Notes: generated by a model not told the origin, from the letters alone. A stretch of 64,000 nucleotides of DNA from Streptomyces sp. A2-16 (GCF_018128905.1 NZ_CP063808.1:1-64000), one strand, 5' to 3'. Shown: positions 14,764-23,425, numbered from the stretch's first letter. Translations and numbers: made by a program.

Positions 14764-14892
14764 GTGAAGAAGCTTCTCCTGGTCGCACTGGCCGCCATCG
14801 GCGGGCTCCTCGTGTACCGCCAGATCCAGGCGGATCGCGCCGAGCAGGATCTGTGGACGGAGGCGACTGACTCCGTGCCCACGGGTTCGTGA
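14764..14892 (+). CDS. DLW-39 family small protein
   Basis: The 42-residue protein VKKLLLVALAAIGGLLVYRQ... has one hydrophobic N-terminal helix and then the conserved QADRAEQDLWTEATD segment with the DLW motif that names the family. These tiny actinobacterial proteins, of unknown function, lie near tRNA-Ile/tRNA-Ala and gyrA. The GTG at 14764 is supported by the purine-rich AAGGAAAGACGAGG upstream and by family length. Confidence 0.88.
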   Translation: MKKLLLVALAAIGGLLVYRQIQADRAEQDLWTEATDSVPTGS

Positions 14893-14916
14893 GTACCGAC
14901 ATCCGATCCTGAGCAG

Positions 14917-14942
14917 ACCCCGGCCGTTGTTGCGGTCGGGGT
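14917..14942 (+). terminator. Terminator of DLW-39
   Basis: ACCCCGGCCG (14917-14926) pairs with CGGTCGGGGT (14933-14942) with one G-T pair, followed by TTT. The GTTGTT loop is 6 nt. Confidence 0.8.
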
Positions 14943-15137
14943 TTTGTGTTGCCCGGGGCCCGTCCCGGTGCCGGCCGGCACCTGTGACCGGGGTTTCGGA
15001 CGGTCGTACGGATTGCGAGGGTGGGCGGCGGTCCGGCGGGGCAGGATGGGCCACGGCCGCCCGGCCGCACGGGGTGGTCATGTCGCATCGATGACGGTCG
15101 TAGGAGCTCGGGCGCGGGCACGGAGGGGTGGCGCGGG

Positions 15138-16577
15138 ATGGGGCGGCGTACGGCGTGGTGGCGGGTGGCCGTCGTAGGGGTCGCACTGGGCGCGGTGGCG
15201 GGCGCCTCCGGCTCTCCGGGCTTCGCCGCCCCAGCCGTTCCCGCCAGGTCTCCCGCCGTCTCGCCTTCCTCCTCGGCCACAGGTTCTTCGTCGGCCTCGG
15301 GTTCTTCGTCGGCCACAGGTGCCTCCTCCGCCACGGCTTCTTCCTCGGATACGGCGTCCTCGTACGCGTTCGCCGAGGACGCCCCGTCCGTCACCGGAGC
15401 CACGGACACCGCGGACGCCGAGCGTCTCGAACCCGGCACCACGTACCGGAGTTCGCTGCCGAGCGACGGCAAGGTGTACTACCGCCTCGTGCTCGACGGC
15501 ACGTCGACCGTGTACGTCGCCGCGACGGCCGTACCCCCGGCGGATGCGGCGGTCACCCCCACCGAGGGCGTCAGGGTTTCCGTGCGGGACGCCGACGGCC
15601 GTTCCTGCTCCGCGGTGGACACCGCCAGCATCGGCGCCGGCCGCAGCCCGCGCCCCCTCACCGTGTGGGCCGCACGGCAGCTTCCGTCGAGCCGGTCGCA
15701 GTGCCGGCGCGCCGGTACGTACTACGTCGTCGTGGAGCGGGTGCTGCGCACCGAGTCCTCGCCGGGCGACTGGGACCTGGAACTCGCGCCCGTGCTGGAA
15801 CCGCGGCTGCGGCAGGCCGGTTCGAGCAGCGCGCCCGAGACCTGGGACTCGGCCACGCCCTCGCCTCCCGCCGGTGAGGCCGTGCGGCTCCGGGGCGGCG
15901 GTGGCTTCGACTCGGCGTCCCCGCTGAAGCAGGGGGTCTGGCACGACGACGTGCGCCCCGGGCAGACGCTGTTCTACGAGGTGCCGGTCGACTGGGGACA
16001 GCAGGTGTACGCCACGGCCGACCTGGGCGGCGCGAGCGGCGGCGGGGAGGGCGTGGGTCTTGTGCCGGGGGGCGTGAATCTGGCCCTGTACAACCCTGTG
16101 CGCGGCCTCGTCGACGACACGAGCATCAGTTACAACGGCAGCCGGAAATCGGGTGCGCTCGCTGCCCTGCCGCCAGTCGGGTACGACAACCGGTACGCCG
16201 TTTCCGACCGGGTGGGCGGGATGCGGTTCGCCGGGGCCTACTACCTCGTCGTGCATCTGGCCGCGCAGGTGGGCGAGGAGTTCGGCGACGGGCCGATCGC
16301 GCTGACACTGCGTGTGCGGGTGAAGGGCGAGGCACAGGCCGGGCCCGGTTACGTCGGGCGGTCCGAGCCTTCGGGGATTTTCCAGGTCGGGCTTCTTGGG
16401 CAGGGCTCGGACGCGGAGGACGGCGCGGACTCGAGCGGCAGTGACGGTGGTGGGGCCGGTGGTGGCGGTGCCGGCATGAAGCTGGTGGCTGTCGGGGGGA
16501 TCGGGGCGGGGACCGTGGTGCTGGTGGTTCTCGGGGTGTGGGTTGTGGTGGGGCGGCGGAGGGCTGCCGGGGTGTAG
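15138..16577 (+). CDS. Secreted, membrane-anchored hypothetical protein
   Basis: The 479-residue protein has a signal peptide (MGRRTAWWRVAVVGVALGAV..., cleavage probably after FAA near 33), a Ser/Ala/Thr-rich spacer (about 40-85), two beta-rich extracellular segments, a Gly/Ser linker (about 425-445) and a C-terminal helix near 450-474 followed by RRR. The extracellular parts, LEPGTTYRSSLPSDGKVYYR and VRPGQTLFYEVPVDWGQQVY, resemble pre-peptidase C-terminal-type beta sandwiches. The ATG at 15138 follows GGAGGGG and gives a proper signal peptide. It is probably a cell-surface protein; the ligand is unknown. Confidence 0.75.
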   Translation: MGRRTAWWRVAVVGVALGAVAGASGSPGFAAPAVPARSPAVSPSSSATGSSSASGSSSATGASSATASSSDTASSYAFAEDAPSVTGATDTADAERLEPGTTYRSSLPSDGKVYYRLVLDGTSTVYVAATAVPPADAAVTPTEGVRVSVRDADGRSCSAVDTASIGAGRSPRPLTVWAARQLPSSRSQCRRAGTYYVVVERVLRTESSPGDWDLELAPVLEPRLRQAGSSSAPETWDSATPSPPAGEAVRLRGGGGFDSASPLKQGVWHDDVRPGQTLFYEVPVDWGQQVYATADLGGASGGGEGVGLVPGGVNLALYNPVRGLVDDTSISYNGSRKSGALAALPPVGYDNRYAVSDRVGGMRFAGAYYLVVHLAAQVGEEFGDGPIALTLRVRVKGEAQAGPGYVGRSEPSGIFQVGLLGQGSDAEDGADSSGSDGGGAGGGGAGMKLVAVGGIGAGTVVLVVLGVWVVVGRRRAAGV

Positions 16578-16701
16578 GGCGCGGGGGCGTGGCCCTTGGG
16601 TGCGGGGTTTCTGGGCCGGCGACGTTGCGGCCTGCAGCATTACCAGTGATTCGCCCTACTTTCCCGCCCTCCGTACTGGCCTTCCTTTGTGTGCAGGGCG
16701 C

Positions 16702-19485
16702 TCAGATCTGGGTGAGTGCCCAGAACCCCACGGCGTAGCAGGCGAGGGCCAGGAGCAGGAGAGGGATCGCCACCTTTGCGGGTGGGCCGCTTCGACGTGC
16801 TCGCGAAAGTGATGGTCCTGGAGGTGGAACCTGCGGGCTCTGAGCGGTGTACGAAGCAGTAGAGGGATCGGCGTGGAACTGGTGCCGGGCCGGCGTCGGA
16901 GCCTGCTCGGGGAAGCGGGGGGCGTGGTGTTGGGGGGAGGGAAGGACGTGGGTGGGGGGTGTGGGGTCGTGGGAGGAGACGTAGGCGGACTGAGGCGGGG
17001 CAGGCCGGTGTGGTTGCGCTTGGGCCTGTGGGTGGGGGTGGTGCGGTTGTGCCTGGGCCTGAGGCTGGTGCTCCTGTGGCGTGGAGGGCTGAGGGCCGGA
17101 GTAGTCCGTGGACCGGGGCGGCGGCAGCTGGAAGTCGCCGGTGTTCGACGCCTGGGAAGGCGGGCTGGTGGGAGTGGGCCAGGGCGTTCCGCTGCCAGGG
17201 GCGGGGGAGGACGCGTCGGTGCCCGTCGTCGGGGAGGGCGATGCGCTGACCTCGCCGGGCCAGGAGGGCGGTGGGCTGACCTCGCCGGGCCACGACGGCG
17301 GGTTGGCGGCCTGATCGGGCCACGGTGCGGCATTCGGATCCCTGGACCAGAGCGCCGAGTTGGCCCCTGCGGGTCCGGGTGGTGTGTTCCCTCCGATAGG
17401 CCGAGATACCGGGCTGTCCTCCCTGGGAGGCCGGGAAGTATCGCCGACCCACTCGTGACGCCGGGAGGCCTCGCCGCCCTCGCTGGGCCAGGACACTTCG
17501 TTTCCCTCGCCCGGCCTGGCCCCCGCTCCGCCTGCCTCGCCCGGCCTGGCCCCCGCTCCGCCTGCCTCGCCTGGCCAGGCCCCGACTCCGCTCGCCTTGC
17601 CCGGCGGGAACGCGGGCCTGCTCGGTTCACCGCGCTGGTGAGCGGGACGATTCGGCTCACCTTGCCCGTAGGCAGAGCCACCCGCCCCGCCTCCCGGATA
17701 GGGCACCTGACTTGCTTCGCGAGGTTGGGGTGGTGTCCCACCGCCCTCGCTGTGCCAGGACGGCACTCCGCCCGGCACCCCAGGGTGGGAAAACTGTCCG
17801 TTGGCTTCGCCGGACCAGTTGGGAGGTCCGCCGGCATTCCCGGACGGGGAGGAGGCCGGCCCGTTGTACTCGCCGGCTCCGAGGGAGGATCCCCCTGCTT
17901 CACGGCGCCCGGACCCCGCCCCGATGTCGCCGCCGGACCAGGGAGGAACTTCGCCTGCCGCTCCGGGCTGGAAGGCTGCCTGCCCATTTTCGTCGGGCCA
18001 GAGAGGGGTATCGCTCGCTTGACCGGGTCGGGACCCCGCCCCGTTGCCTTCGCCCGACCACGAGGGAGCCCCGGCCCCGCCCGCGCCCCGGGCCTGGAAG
18101 GCGGCCGCCCCATCCCCGTTGTCGGCCCGGAGGGACGCGCCCGCTTCACCGGGCCGGGATTCCACCCCGTTTCCTTCACCGAACCAGGAGGACGCCGCAC
18201 CCGCTCCACTCGCCTCACCGGCCCGAGAACCCACGCCGTCGCCCCGACCGGGCCACGCAGGAGCTCCGCCCGCGTCACCCGGACCGAACACGGCACCAGG
18301 GCCGGACACGGCATCAGCGCCGGGCCCCGCACCAGCGCTGGACCCAGCCCCAGGTCCCACCCCGACACCAGGTCCCACCCCGACACCAGGTCCCACACCG
18401 GAATCAGATCCCACACCACCCCCAGACCCGGTACCGCCCCCGGATCCCGCCCCCGAACTCGAACCGGCGCCCGCATCGGATCCAGCACTTCCGCCGTCCC
18501 CGAAGAATCCCCCGCTTCCGTCACCCGCTCCGAAGCGCGCCGGCCCTCCCCCCGTTCCGGACCCTCCGTTCCGCGTCCTGTTCGGGTCGACGCCCGGTGA
18601 TCGGTTCAGGGGGCCTTCCGGGCCGAATCCGGGGGGCAGGGGGCCGAGTTGGTCGAAGATTTCGATGGACTCGTCGTCGGGGCCGGGGTCCGGGAGGAGC
18701 TCTCTGGCGGCGGCGAGGGCTTTGCGGGCGCCCGTGGCGGTCCGGAAACGGGCCTGGGGGTCCGGCTGGAGGAGGGAGGCCACGACCTGCCAGAGCGGGT
18801 CGGGGACGCCCTGAGGCGCTCCTGGAGTGCCGTGGGCGGCGAAGTACTGGATGAGTCCCTTGGCGTCGGGCTTGGCCCCCTCCAGGAGGTACAGCGCGAC
18901 CAGGCCGACGGCGAACAGGTCGGCGGGGAAGTCCGGTTCGGCGCCCAGCATCTGCTCGGGGGCGAGATAGCCGGGCGTGCCCACGACGAGGTTGGTCTCG
19001 GTCAGGCGTGGTTCGCCCAGCCGCATCGCTATGCCGAAGTCGGACAGCCGCAGCCGCGGGCGGGCGGTGCCGGTGGCTTCGAGCAGGATGTTGGCGGGTT
19101 TGATGTCACGGTGCACGACACCTTCCCCGTGCACCGCGGCCAGCCCCGCGAGGAGCTGGTCGAGCAGGGTGCAGACGAAGACGGGCGGCAGGGGACCGTA
19201 GTCCCCGATCAGGTGGACCAGCGAGCCGCCGGCGACCAGGTCCATGGTGAACAGGACCTTGTCGTCGTCGGCGGCCCAGCTGGCCGGCGCGAGGACATGG
19301 GGGTGGTCGATCCGCAGGGCCTGTTCACGGACGAAGCGCAACAGGGAGTGGGCATCGCTCTGCAGCAGCACCTTGGCGGCCACATAGCGGCGGCGCCGGT
19401 GGTCCCAGGCACGCCAGACCGCGCCGACGCCTCCACGTCCGATCGGATCGGCCAGTTCGTACCGGCCGGCGAACACCTCACCCAT
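16702..19485 (-). CDS. Serine/threonine protein kinase with repeat-rich linker and C-terminal membrane helix
   Basis: The N-terminal 270 residues are a Hanks-type kinase with a glycine loop GRGGVGAVW at 16-24, VAAK lysine at 38, HRDIKPAN at 125-132, DFG at 149-151 and APEQ. A linker of about 600 residues of Gly/Ala/Pro/Ser repeats follows, then one hydrophobic helix near 905-925 (AIPLLLLALACYAVGFWALT). The catalytic domain should be cytoplasmic with almost nothing outside, so it has no PASTA-like sensor. Tandem DNA repeats inside the linker point to length variation. The regulator gene behind it is on the same strand. Confidence 0.9.
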   Translation of the reverse strand: MGEVFAGRYELADPIGRGGVGAVWRAWDHRRRRYVAAKVLLQSDAHSLLRFVREQALRIDHPHVLAPASWAADDDKVLFTMDLVAGGSLVHLIGDYGPLPPVFVCTLLDQLLAGLAAVHGEGVVHRDIKPANILLEATGTARPRLRLSDFGIAMRLGEPRLTETNLVVGTPGYLAPEQMLGAEPDFPADLFAVGLVALYLLEGAKPDAKGLIQYFAAHGTPGAPQGVPDPLWQVVASLLQPDPQARFRTATGARKALAAARELLPDPGPDDESIEIFDQLGPLPPGFGPEGPLNRSPGVDPNRTRNGGSGTGGGPARFGAGDGSGGFFGDGGSAGSDAGAGSSSGAGSGGGTGSGGGVGSDSGVGPGVGVGPGVGVGPGAGSSAGAGPGADAVSGPGAVFGPGDAGGAPAWPGRGDGVGSRAGEASGAGAASSWFGEGNGVESRPGEAGASLRADNGDGAAAFQARGAGGAGAPSWSGEGNGAGSRPGQASDTPLWPDENGQAAFQPGAAGEVPPWSGGDIGAGSGRREAGGSSLGAGEYNGPASSPSGNAGGPPNWSGEANGQFSHPGVPGGVPSWHSEGGGTPPQPREASQVPYPGGGAGGSAYGQGEPNRPAHQRGEPSRPAFPPGKASGVGAWPGEAGGAGARPGEAGGAGARPGEGNEVSWPSEGGEASRRHEWVGDTSRPPREDSPVSRPIGGNTPPGPAGANSALWSRDPNAAPWPDQAANPPSWPGEVSPPPSWPGEVSASPSPTTGTDASSPAPGSGTPWPTPTSPPSQASNTGDFQLPPPRSTDYSGPQPSTPQEHQPQAQAQPHHPHPQAQAQPHRPAPPQSAYVSSHDPTPPTHVLPSPQHHAPRFPEQAPTPARHQFHADPSTASYTAQSPQVPPPGPSLSRARRSGPPAKVAIPLLLLALACYAVGFWALTQI
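17507..17596. repeat. 30-bp tandem repeat in the kinase linker
   Basis: Two perfect 30-bp copies (17507-17536 and 17537-17566) and one divergent copy (17567-17596) encode repeated GEAGGAGARP units. The repeat keeps the reading frame. Confidence 0.85.
18351..18404. repeat. 18-bp tandem repeat in the kinase linker
   Basis: Two perfect 18-bp units CAGGTCCCACCCCGACAC (18351-18368 and 18369-18386) plus a third diverged unit encode GVGVGP repeats. The repeat keeps the reading frame. Confidence 0.85.
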
Positions 19486-19723
19486 GACTGCGCGTCGCTC
19501 CTCCCCCTACGGCTGTCCCCCTTGCTTCCCCCGTGATGAGCGATACGACCCCTCGTGGCCTCCCGGATGAGAGATACGGCCCCGTGTTCCTCGTCTCCTC
19601 GGCGGCCGACACACCCCCGTGTGTCACCCGCCGTTGAGGAGCGCGACCCCCTCGCGCCCCTCCGTGGCACCGCACGGCCCCCTGCCCGGCTGCCGAACCC
19701 CCTTCGGCCGCCGGGCGGGCGGC

Positions 19724-20272
19724 TCAGTTCTGGTGGGACTGGTAGTGCGTGACCGCGTCGGAGGTGCGGCCGGCGCCGTAGACCCGGAGGAACTCTGCCA
19801 GTTCCGGGTGGGTCGGGGCGAGGGTGTCGGCCGCGTCGATGATGTCTCCGGCGGCTGCCACCGAACGCAGCAGTGACTGGATCTCGCGGACGACCCGCTT
19901 GACCGTCGGGGCACCCGAACTGCTCGTCGTGGTCGTGGTGTTGCTGAGCACCGAGCCCCCCTGCGACTTCTTGATCTCGTCCATGCGCTCGGTCGCCTCG
20001 GCCGCGCTCACGCTGCCGTCCGCGACCTGCCCCGCCAGGTCCTGCAGCAGCTGCACCCGCTGGACCACGGCGGGATTGCCGATCTTCGCCCGCTGACCGC
20101 TCATCAGCTGTGACAGCATCGGAGCGGACAGTCCCAGCACCCCCGCGAGACGAGCCTGGTTGAGGCCGAGGTCGTCTATGAGCTTACGGAAGAGCGCCCC
20201 CAGCGGCTCCCCGTACCAGTTCCGCTGCAGTTCCCGCGCTCTTGCGGTCGCTTCCTGCTGTGCGGCGTCCAT
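19724..20272 (-). CDS. XRE-family (Cro/CI-like) DNA-binding protein
   Basis: The 182-residue protein has a helix-turn-helix at about 25-62 (LIDDLGLNQARLAGVLGLSAPMLSQLMSGQR), a helical middle (about 65-105), a Ser/Thr linker and a C-terminal helical domain (about 120-182). The linker and C-terminal domain suggest an extra ligand or partner function. A perfect 9-bp palindrome lies 32 bp upstream of the ATG, so autoregulation is likely. The 237-bp gap to the kinase holds no gene and may carry the kinase promoter. Confidence 0.85.
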   Translation of the reverse strand: MDAAQQEATARARELQRNWYGEPLGALFRKLIDDLGLNQARLAGVLGLSAPMLSQLMSGQRAKIGNPAVVQRVQLLQDLAGQVADGSVSAAEATERMDEIKKSQGGSVLSNTTTTTSSSGAPTVKRVVREIQSLLRSVAAAGDIIDAADTLAPTHPELAEFLRVYGAGRTSDAVTHYQSHQN

Positions 20273-20303
20273 GTGCGTCTCCCCATCGCTTCCCCAAAAA
20301 ACC

Positions 20304-20325
20304 GTGGTTCGCGACAGCGAACCAC
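20304..20325. promoter_or_regulatory. Palindromic operator upstream of the XRE regulator
   Basis: GTGGTTCGC (20304-20312) and GCGAACCAC (20317-20325) form a perfect 9-bp inverted repeat with a 4-bp centre. It lies 32 bp upstream of the reverse-strand start at 20272. A half-site-like GTTCGCGG follows near 20351. The likely binder is the adjacent XRE protein. Confidence 0.65.
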
Positions 20326-20373
20326 GCCGAGCATCCTACGGAGAGTGGTCGTTCGCGGGGACCCCCAATCTTT

Positions 20374-20404
20374 TTGCGGAATACCCGGGATGACCCGGTA
20401 CTCT
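20374..20404 (+). promoter_or_regulatory. Candidate promoter of tRNA-Ala
   Basis: TTGCGG (20374-20379) and TACTCT (20399-20404), 19 bp apart, lie about 52 bp upstream of the tRNA. The spacing is longer than ideal. Confidence 0.4.
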
Positions 20405-20456
20405 GGTCATCGGCGCCCACCGGCACGTGGTTCTTCCGGCGGACGTTCCTCTTCCC

Positions 20457-20529
20457 GGGGCCTTAGCTCAGTTGGTAGAGCGCTGTCTTTGCATGGCAGA
20501 TGTCAGGGGTTCGACTCCCCTAGGCTCCA
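20457..20529 (+). tRNA. tRNA-Ala (TGC)
   Basis: The cloverleaf has acceptor GGGGCCT/AGGCTCC (one G-T pair), anticodon stem CTGTC/GGCAG, loop TTTGCAT with anticodon TGC at 20490-20492, and T-arm GGTTCGACTCC. CCA is not encoded, unlike the tRNA-Ile and tRNA-Leu genes in this window. Confidence 0.98.
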
Positions 20530-20538
20530 CTCCAGAAG

Positions 20539-20577
20539 ACCCCTCCGACCTGCGAATACGCGGGCGGAGGGGTTTTT
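20539..20577 (+). terminator. Terminator of tRNA-Ala
   Basis: ACCCCTCCG (20539-20547) pairs with CGGAGGGGT (20565-20573), followed by TTTT, a near-classical rho-independent terminator. Confidence 0.9.
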
Positions 20578-20797
20578 CGTGCGCGCGCTGGCAGCAGTCC
20601 GCGTGTGGGCGCCGCCCGGGCCGTAGGACCAGCCGCGACCCCCGAGACGCCGGCCCTGCGGGTGGGCGCGAGGGCGCCCCGGTCACCGAGTCCCAGCCGC
20701 ACACCCGGGTCCACCTCGACGCCGGGAACCCCCGCTGGACCTGGCGCGAGCGGTCGACGGCCCGCCCCAGCAGGTGTCCCGTCGCGGACCTGTCGTC

Positions 20798-21769
20798 TCA
20801 CCTCATCAGCGAGCGGTACACCGCCGACGACTCGGGATGGGCGCCACAGCCCCACACACCGTGCGGGCAGTAGTCGGTGATGCTCTGGTAGAGCGGCCGC
20901 TGCCGGGCGAACCAGGTGAGCATGCCGCGCATGTACGCCGGGTTGTCGCCGTTCTCGTACAGGCCCCACTCCTGGTACGAGAAGGGTTTGCCGTGGGCGC
21001 GGGCGAAACGGACGTGCGCGCGCAGACCGTACGGCTCGGTCACCTGGTCGGTGAAGCTCAGACCGCGCGGGGCGTCGTAGGCGTCCATCCCGATGATGTC
21101 GACGACCTCGTCGCCCGGATAGCAGCGCGGCCACGGGATCGCGTCGCGGCCGCGGTTGGGCGTGAACTCGAAGCGCAGGCGCTGACCGGGCACCGAGCGC
21201 ATCGCGCGCACGATCCGCGTCCAGTACGTCTTCCAGGCGGCGGGATCCGGGCCGCAGCGGTGGGTGTACGTGGTGCCGTTCATCTCCCAGCCCAGGACGA
21301 CGATCGTGTCCGGGACGCCGAGAGCCGCCAACCGCCGGGCCAGGGCGCGGAAATGGCCGTCGTGGTCGCCGCTCGCCCCGCGCCGGAGCTGTTCACGGAC
21401 AGCGCTGTCGGGGAGATGGGCCTCCGTGCGTTCCAGCATCGGCACGTTCAGGACGAGCAGCCGCCGCGGATCGGCCCGCCGCCAGGCGGCCCAGGACTCC
21501 AGCCAGCCCGGCGCCCCCTCGATGTTGCTCCAGCGGTCGCCGGGCAGATACACGTGCCCGACCCGGGGCGCGGGCCCGCCGAGCCAGACGCCGAGTTCGC
21601 CGAGCCGCCCCACGTCGGCGGGCTCGTAGCCGACGTACGCGCCGTACGCGGAAGCCGCCGCGGGCTCGGGCCCGGGGGCGCGGGCGGTGCAGGCCGAAGC
21701 CAGGAGCAGCAGGACGACGGCCAGGGCGAGCGGCCCGCGGCGCGAGGGCTCCGGGCGCGAGGGCTTCAT
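20798..21769 (-). CDS. Lipoprotein related to GH26 beta-mannanases
   Basis: Starting at the ATG at 21769 the product is 323 residues with a lipoprotein signal peptide (LALAVVLLLLASAC, lipid Cys27). The rest fits a GH26-like (beta/alpha)8 barrel. Candidate acid/base Glu162 is in VLGWEMNG and candidate nucleophile Glu267 in FSYQEWGLYENG. Family members act on beta-mannans or mixed-linkage glucans; the substrate here is unknown. An alternative start at 21799 would add ten residues. Four cysteines and the anchor place it outside the cell. It is convergent with tRNA-Ala. Confidence 0.75.
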   Translation of the reverse strand: MKPSRPEPSRRGPLALAVVLLLLASACTARAPGPEPAAASAYGAYVGYEPADVGRLGELGVWLGGPAPRVGHVYLPGDRWSNIEGAPGWLESWAAWRRADPRRLLVLNVPMLERTEAHLPDSAVREQLRRGASGDHDGHFRALARRLAALGVPDTIVVLGWEMNGTTYTHRCGPDPAAWKTYWTRIVRAMRSVPGQRLRFEFTPNRGRDAIPWPRCYPGDEVVDIIGMDAYDAPRGLSFTDQVTEPYGLRAHVRFARAHGKPFSYQEWGLYENGDNPAYMRGMLTWFARQRPLYQSITDYCPHGVWGCGAHPESSAVYRSLMR

Positions 21770-21917
21770 CGGGGCGGCGGTCCATCCGGTGGCGGACATG
21801 TCCCGGCGACTGTGACGCACCGGAGCCCTGCCGCACCGCCCGGGCCACACCGTCGGGTGAACATGACGGTGGGGCGGAACCTCTCCGCCCCACCAGTGGT
21901 ACACGCCGTTGCCGGCG

Positions 21918-22619
21918 TCAGCGCCCTTCGTCGTGCTTCGCGGCGTCCTCCTCGGCCTCCTTCGCCTGGACCTCCGGGTCCAGGACCGACTGACCGCTGC
22001 CGTCAACGGACGTCAGCCGGCCCGTCTCGGGCACCTCGGTCGCGGCGGGCGGCTCGACCAGCCAGTCGGGGTTGGCCTGCTTGTCCCACCACTTCCAGGC
22101 GGCGAAGGCGCCGCCCGCCACGATGCCCACGACCGCCAGCGCCTTGGCGAGACGTCCTGCGCGGGCCCGCCGCTCATGCTTGCGGACCAGCTTCTGGACC
22201 TCCTTGGGCGTGATCTGGCCGCGCAGCGCCGCCAGCGCGACCACGCTCCGGGCGGTGGCCTCCTCACGGACCGGTCCGGCCGCCGCGACGGCCTGCTCGA
22301 TCCTCGGACGGGAGTAGTCGGCGGCCTGGCGGGCCGCCTTGCGGGTGCGTACGGCCGCCTCATGGGCGGCCTGGTCGACCTTCGGCGGAACATGTGTACG
22401 GGCCTGCTCCAGACGCGGCGCGACATGCGCGCCGTACTGGACGCGCGCCTGCTCGGCCGCCTGGGAAACCTTCGGCGCGAGACGTACGCGTGCCTCCGTC
22501 GCGTAGTGCGAGGCCTTGTCCTTGGCCGTGTCGGCGTAGGGCGCCACCGCTTCCGCGGCGTGCAGCACGCTTTCCTTCGCCGAACCGGTCGCGGCGCGCA
22601 CGCTGTCGATGCGGGTCAC
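21918..22619 (-). CDS. DUF5324 family membrane-associated protein
   Basis: The 233-residue protein is Ala/Lys/Arg-rich and helical. It has amphipathic segments resembling apolipoprotein or late-embryogenesis-type helices (about 1-140), one membrane helix near 162-178 (KALAVVGIVAGGAFAAW), and an acidic C-terminal tail. It matches the Streptomyces DUF5324 family; the function is unknown. The GTG at 22619 has a strong GAGGAGGA ribosome-binding site. It is divergent from the isomerase gene, and the 241-bp gap holds both promoters and no gene. Confidence 0.8.
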   Translation of the reverse strand: MTRIDSVRAATGSAKESVLHAAEAVAPYADTAKDKASHYATEARVRLAPKVSQAAEQARVQYGAHVAPRLEQARTHVPPKVDQAAHEAAVRTRKAARQAADYSRPRIEQAVAAAGPVREEATARSVVALAALRGQITPKEVQKLVRKHERRARAGRLAKALAVVGIVAGGAFAAWKWWDKQANPDWLVEPPAATEVPETGRLTSVDGSGQSVLDPEVQAKEAEEDAAKHDEGR

Positions 22620-22860
22620 GGGATCCTCCTCCTCGGTGGCGTACGGTAATTCGACTTTCCACCCTTTTACGGATCATGCCTGCCGGAGTGCAGCCCGGCA
22701 CCTGAGGGCGGGCATCCGGATCAATAATGGATGAATGCGTGGCAACAGGGGCTTGTCGACGACAATGCCACGGATCGCCGCTGCGTGCCCCTGCCCGGAC
22801 CCTCCTCGGCTGGATCCGTGCGAGGATCGGTCGGCACAGGAAGACAACGGAAGGCAGATC

Positions 22861-23394
22861 GTGGCCGAGCAGCTTTACGCCACCCTGAAGACCAACCACG
22901 GCGACATCGAAGTCCGGCTCCTGCCGAACCACGCCCCGAAGACGGTCAAGAACTTCGTCGAACTCGCCCAGGGCGAGCGCGAGTGGACGCACCCGGGCAC
23001 CGGTGAGAAGTCCACCAAGAGGCTCTACGACGGCACGATCTTCCACCGCGTCATCAGCGGCTTCATGATCCAGGGCGGCGACCCCCTGGGCACCGGCATC
23101 GGCGGCCCGGGCTACGAGTTCGAGGACGAGTTCCACCCCGACCTCGGCTTCAACAAGCCCTACCTGCTCGCCATGGCCAACGCCGGCCCGGGCACCAACG
23201 GCTCGCAGTTCTTCATCACCGTCTCCCCGACGGCCTGGCTGAACCGCAAGCACACCATCTTCGGCGAGGTCACGGACGCGGCCAGCCAGAAGGTCGTCGA
23301 CGCCATCGCCGGCGTCAAGACCACCCGCCCCAACGACCGCCCGGTCAACGACGTCGTCATCGAGCAGGTCGTCGTGGAGACCCGCAAGGGCTGA
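22861..23394 (+). CDS. Peptidyl-prolyl cis-trans isomerase, cyclophilin type
   Basis: The 177-residue cytoplasmic cyclophilin isomerises prolyl peptide bonds. Family motifs are NFVELAQG, the catalytic FHRVISGFMIQGGDPLGTG, LAMANAGPGTNGSQFFI and the HTIFGEV loop. The GTG at 22861 is preceded by GGAAGG and gives the compact start VAEQLYATLKT. The open frame extends to 22735, but that sequence is not cyclophilin. There is no signal peptide, so it is cytosolic. Confidence 0.95.
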   Translation: MAEQLYATLKTNHGDIEVRLLPNHAPKTVKNFVELAQGEREWTHPGTGEKSTKRLYDGTIFHRVISGFMIQGGDPLGTGIGGPGYEFEDEFHPDLGFNKPYLLAMANAGPGTNGSQFFITVSPTAWLNRKHTIFGEVTDAASQKVVDAIAGVKTTRPNDRPVNDVVIEQVVVETRKG

Positions 23395-23425
23395 GCCTCG
23401 GGCAACCGTCGCGCAGGGAACCAAA

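Noticed and set aside
18351..18404. Short regular repeats considered as a CRISPR array
   Set aside because: Units are 18 bp, contiguous without spacers, in frame within a kinase linker, and no cas genes are nearby.
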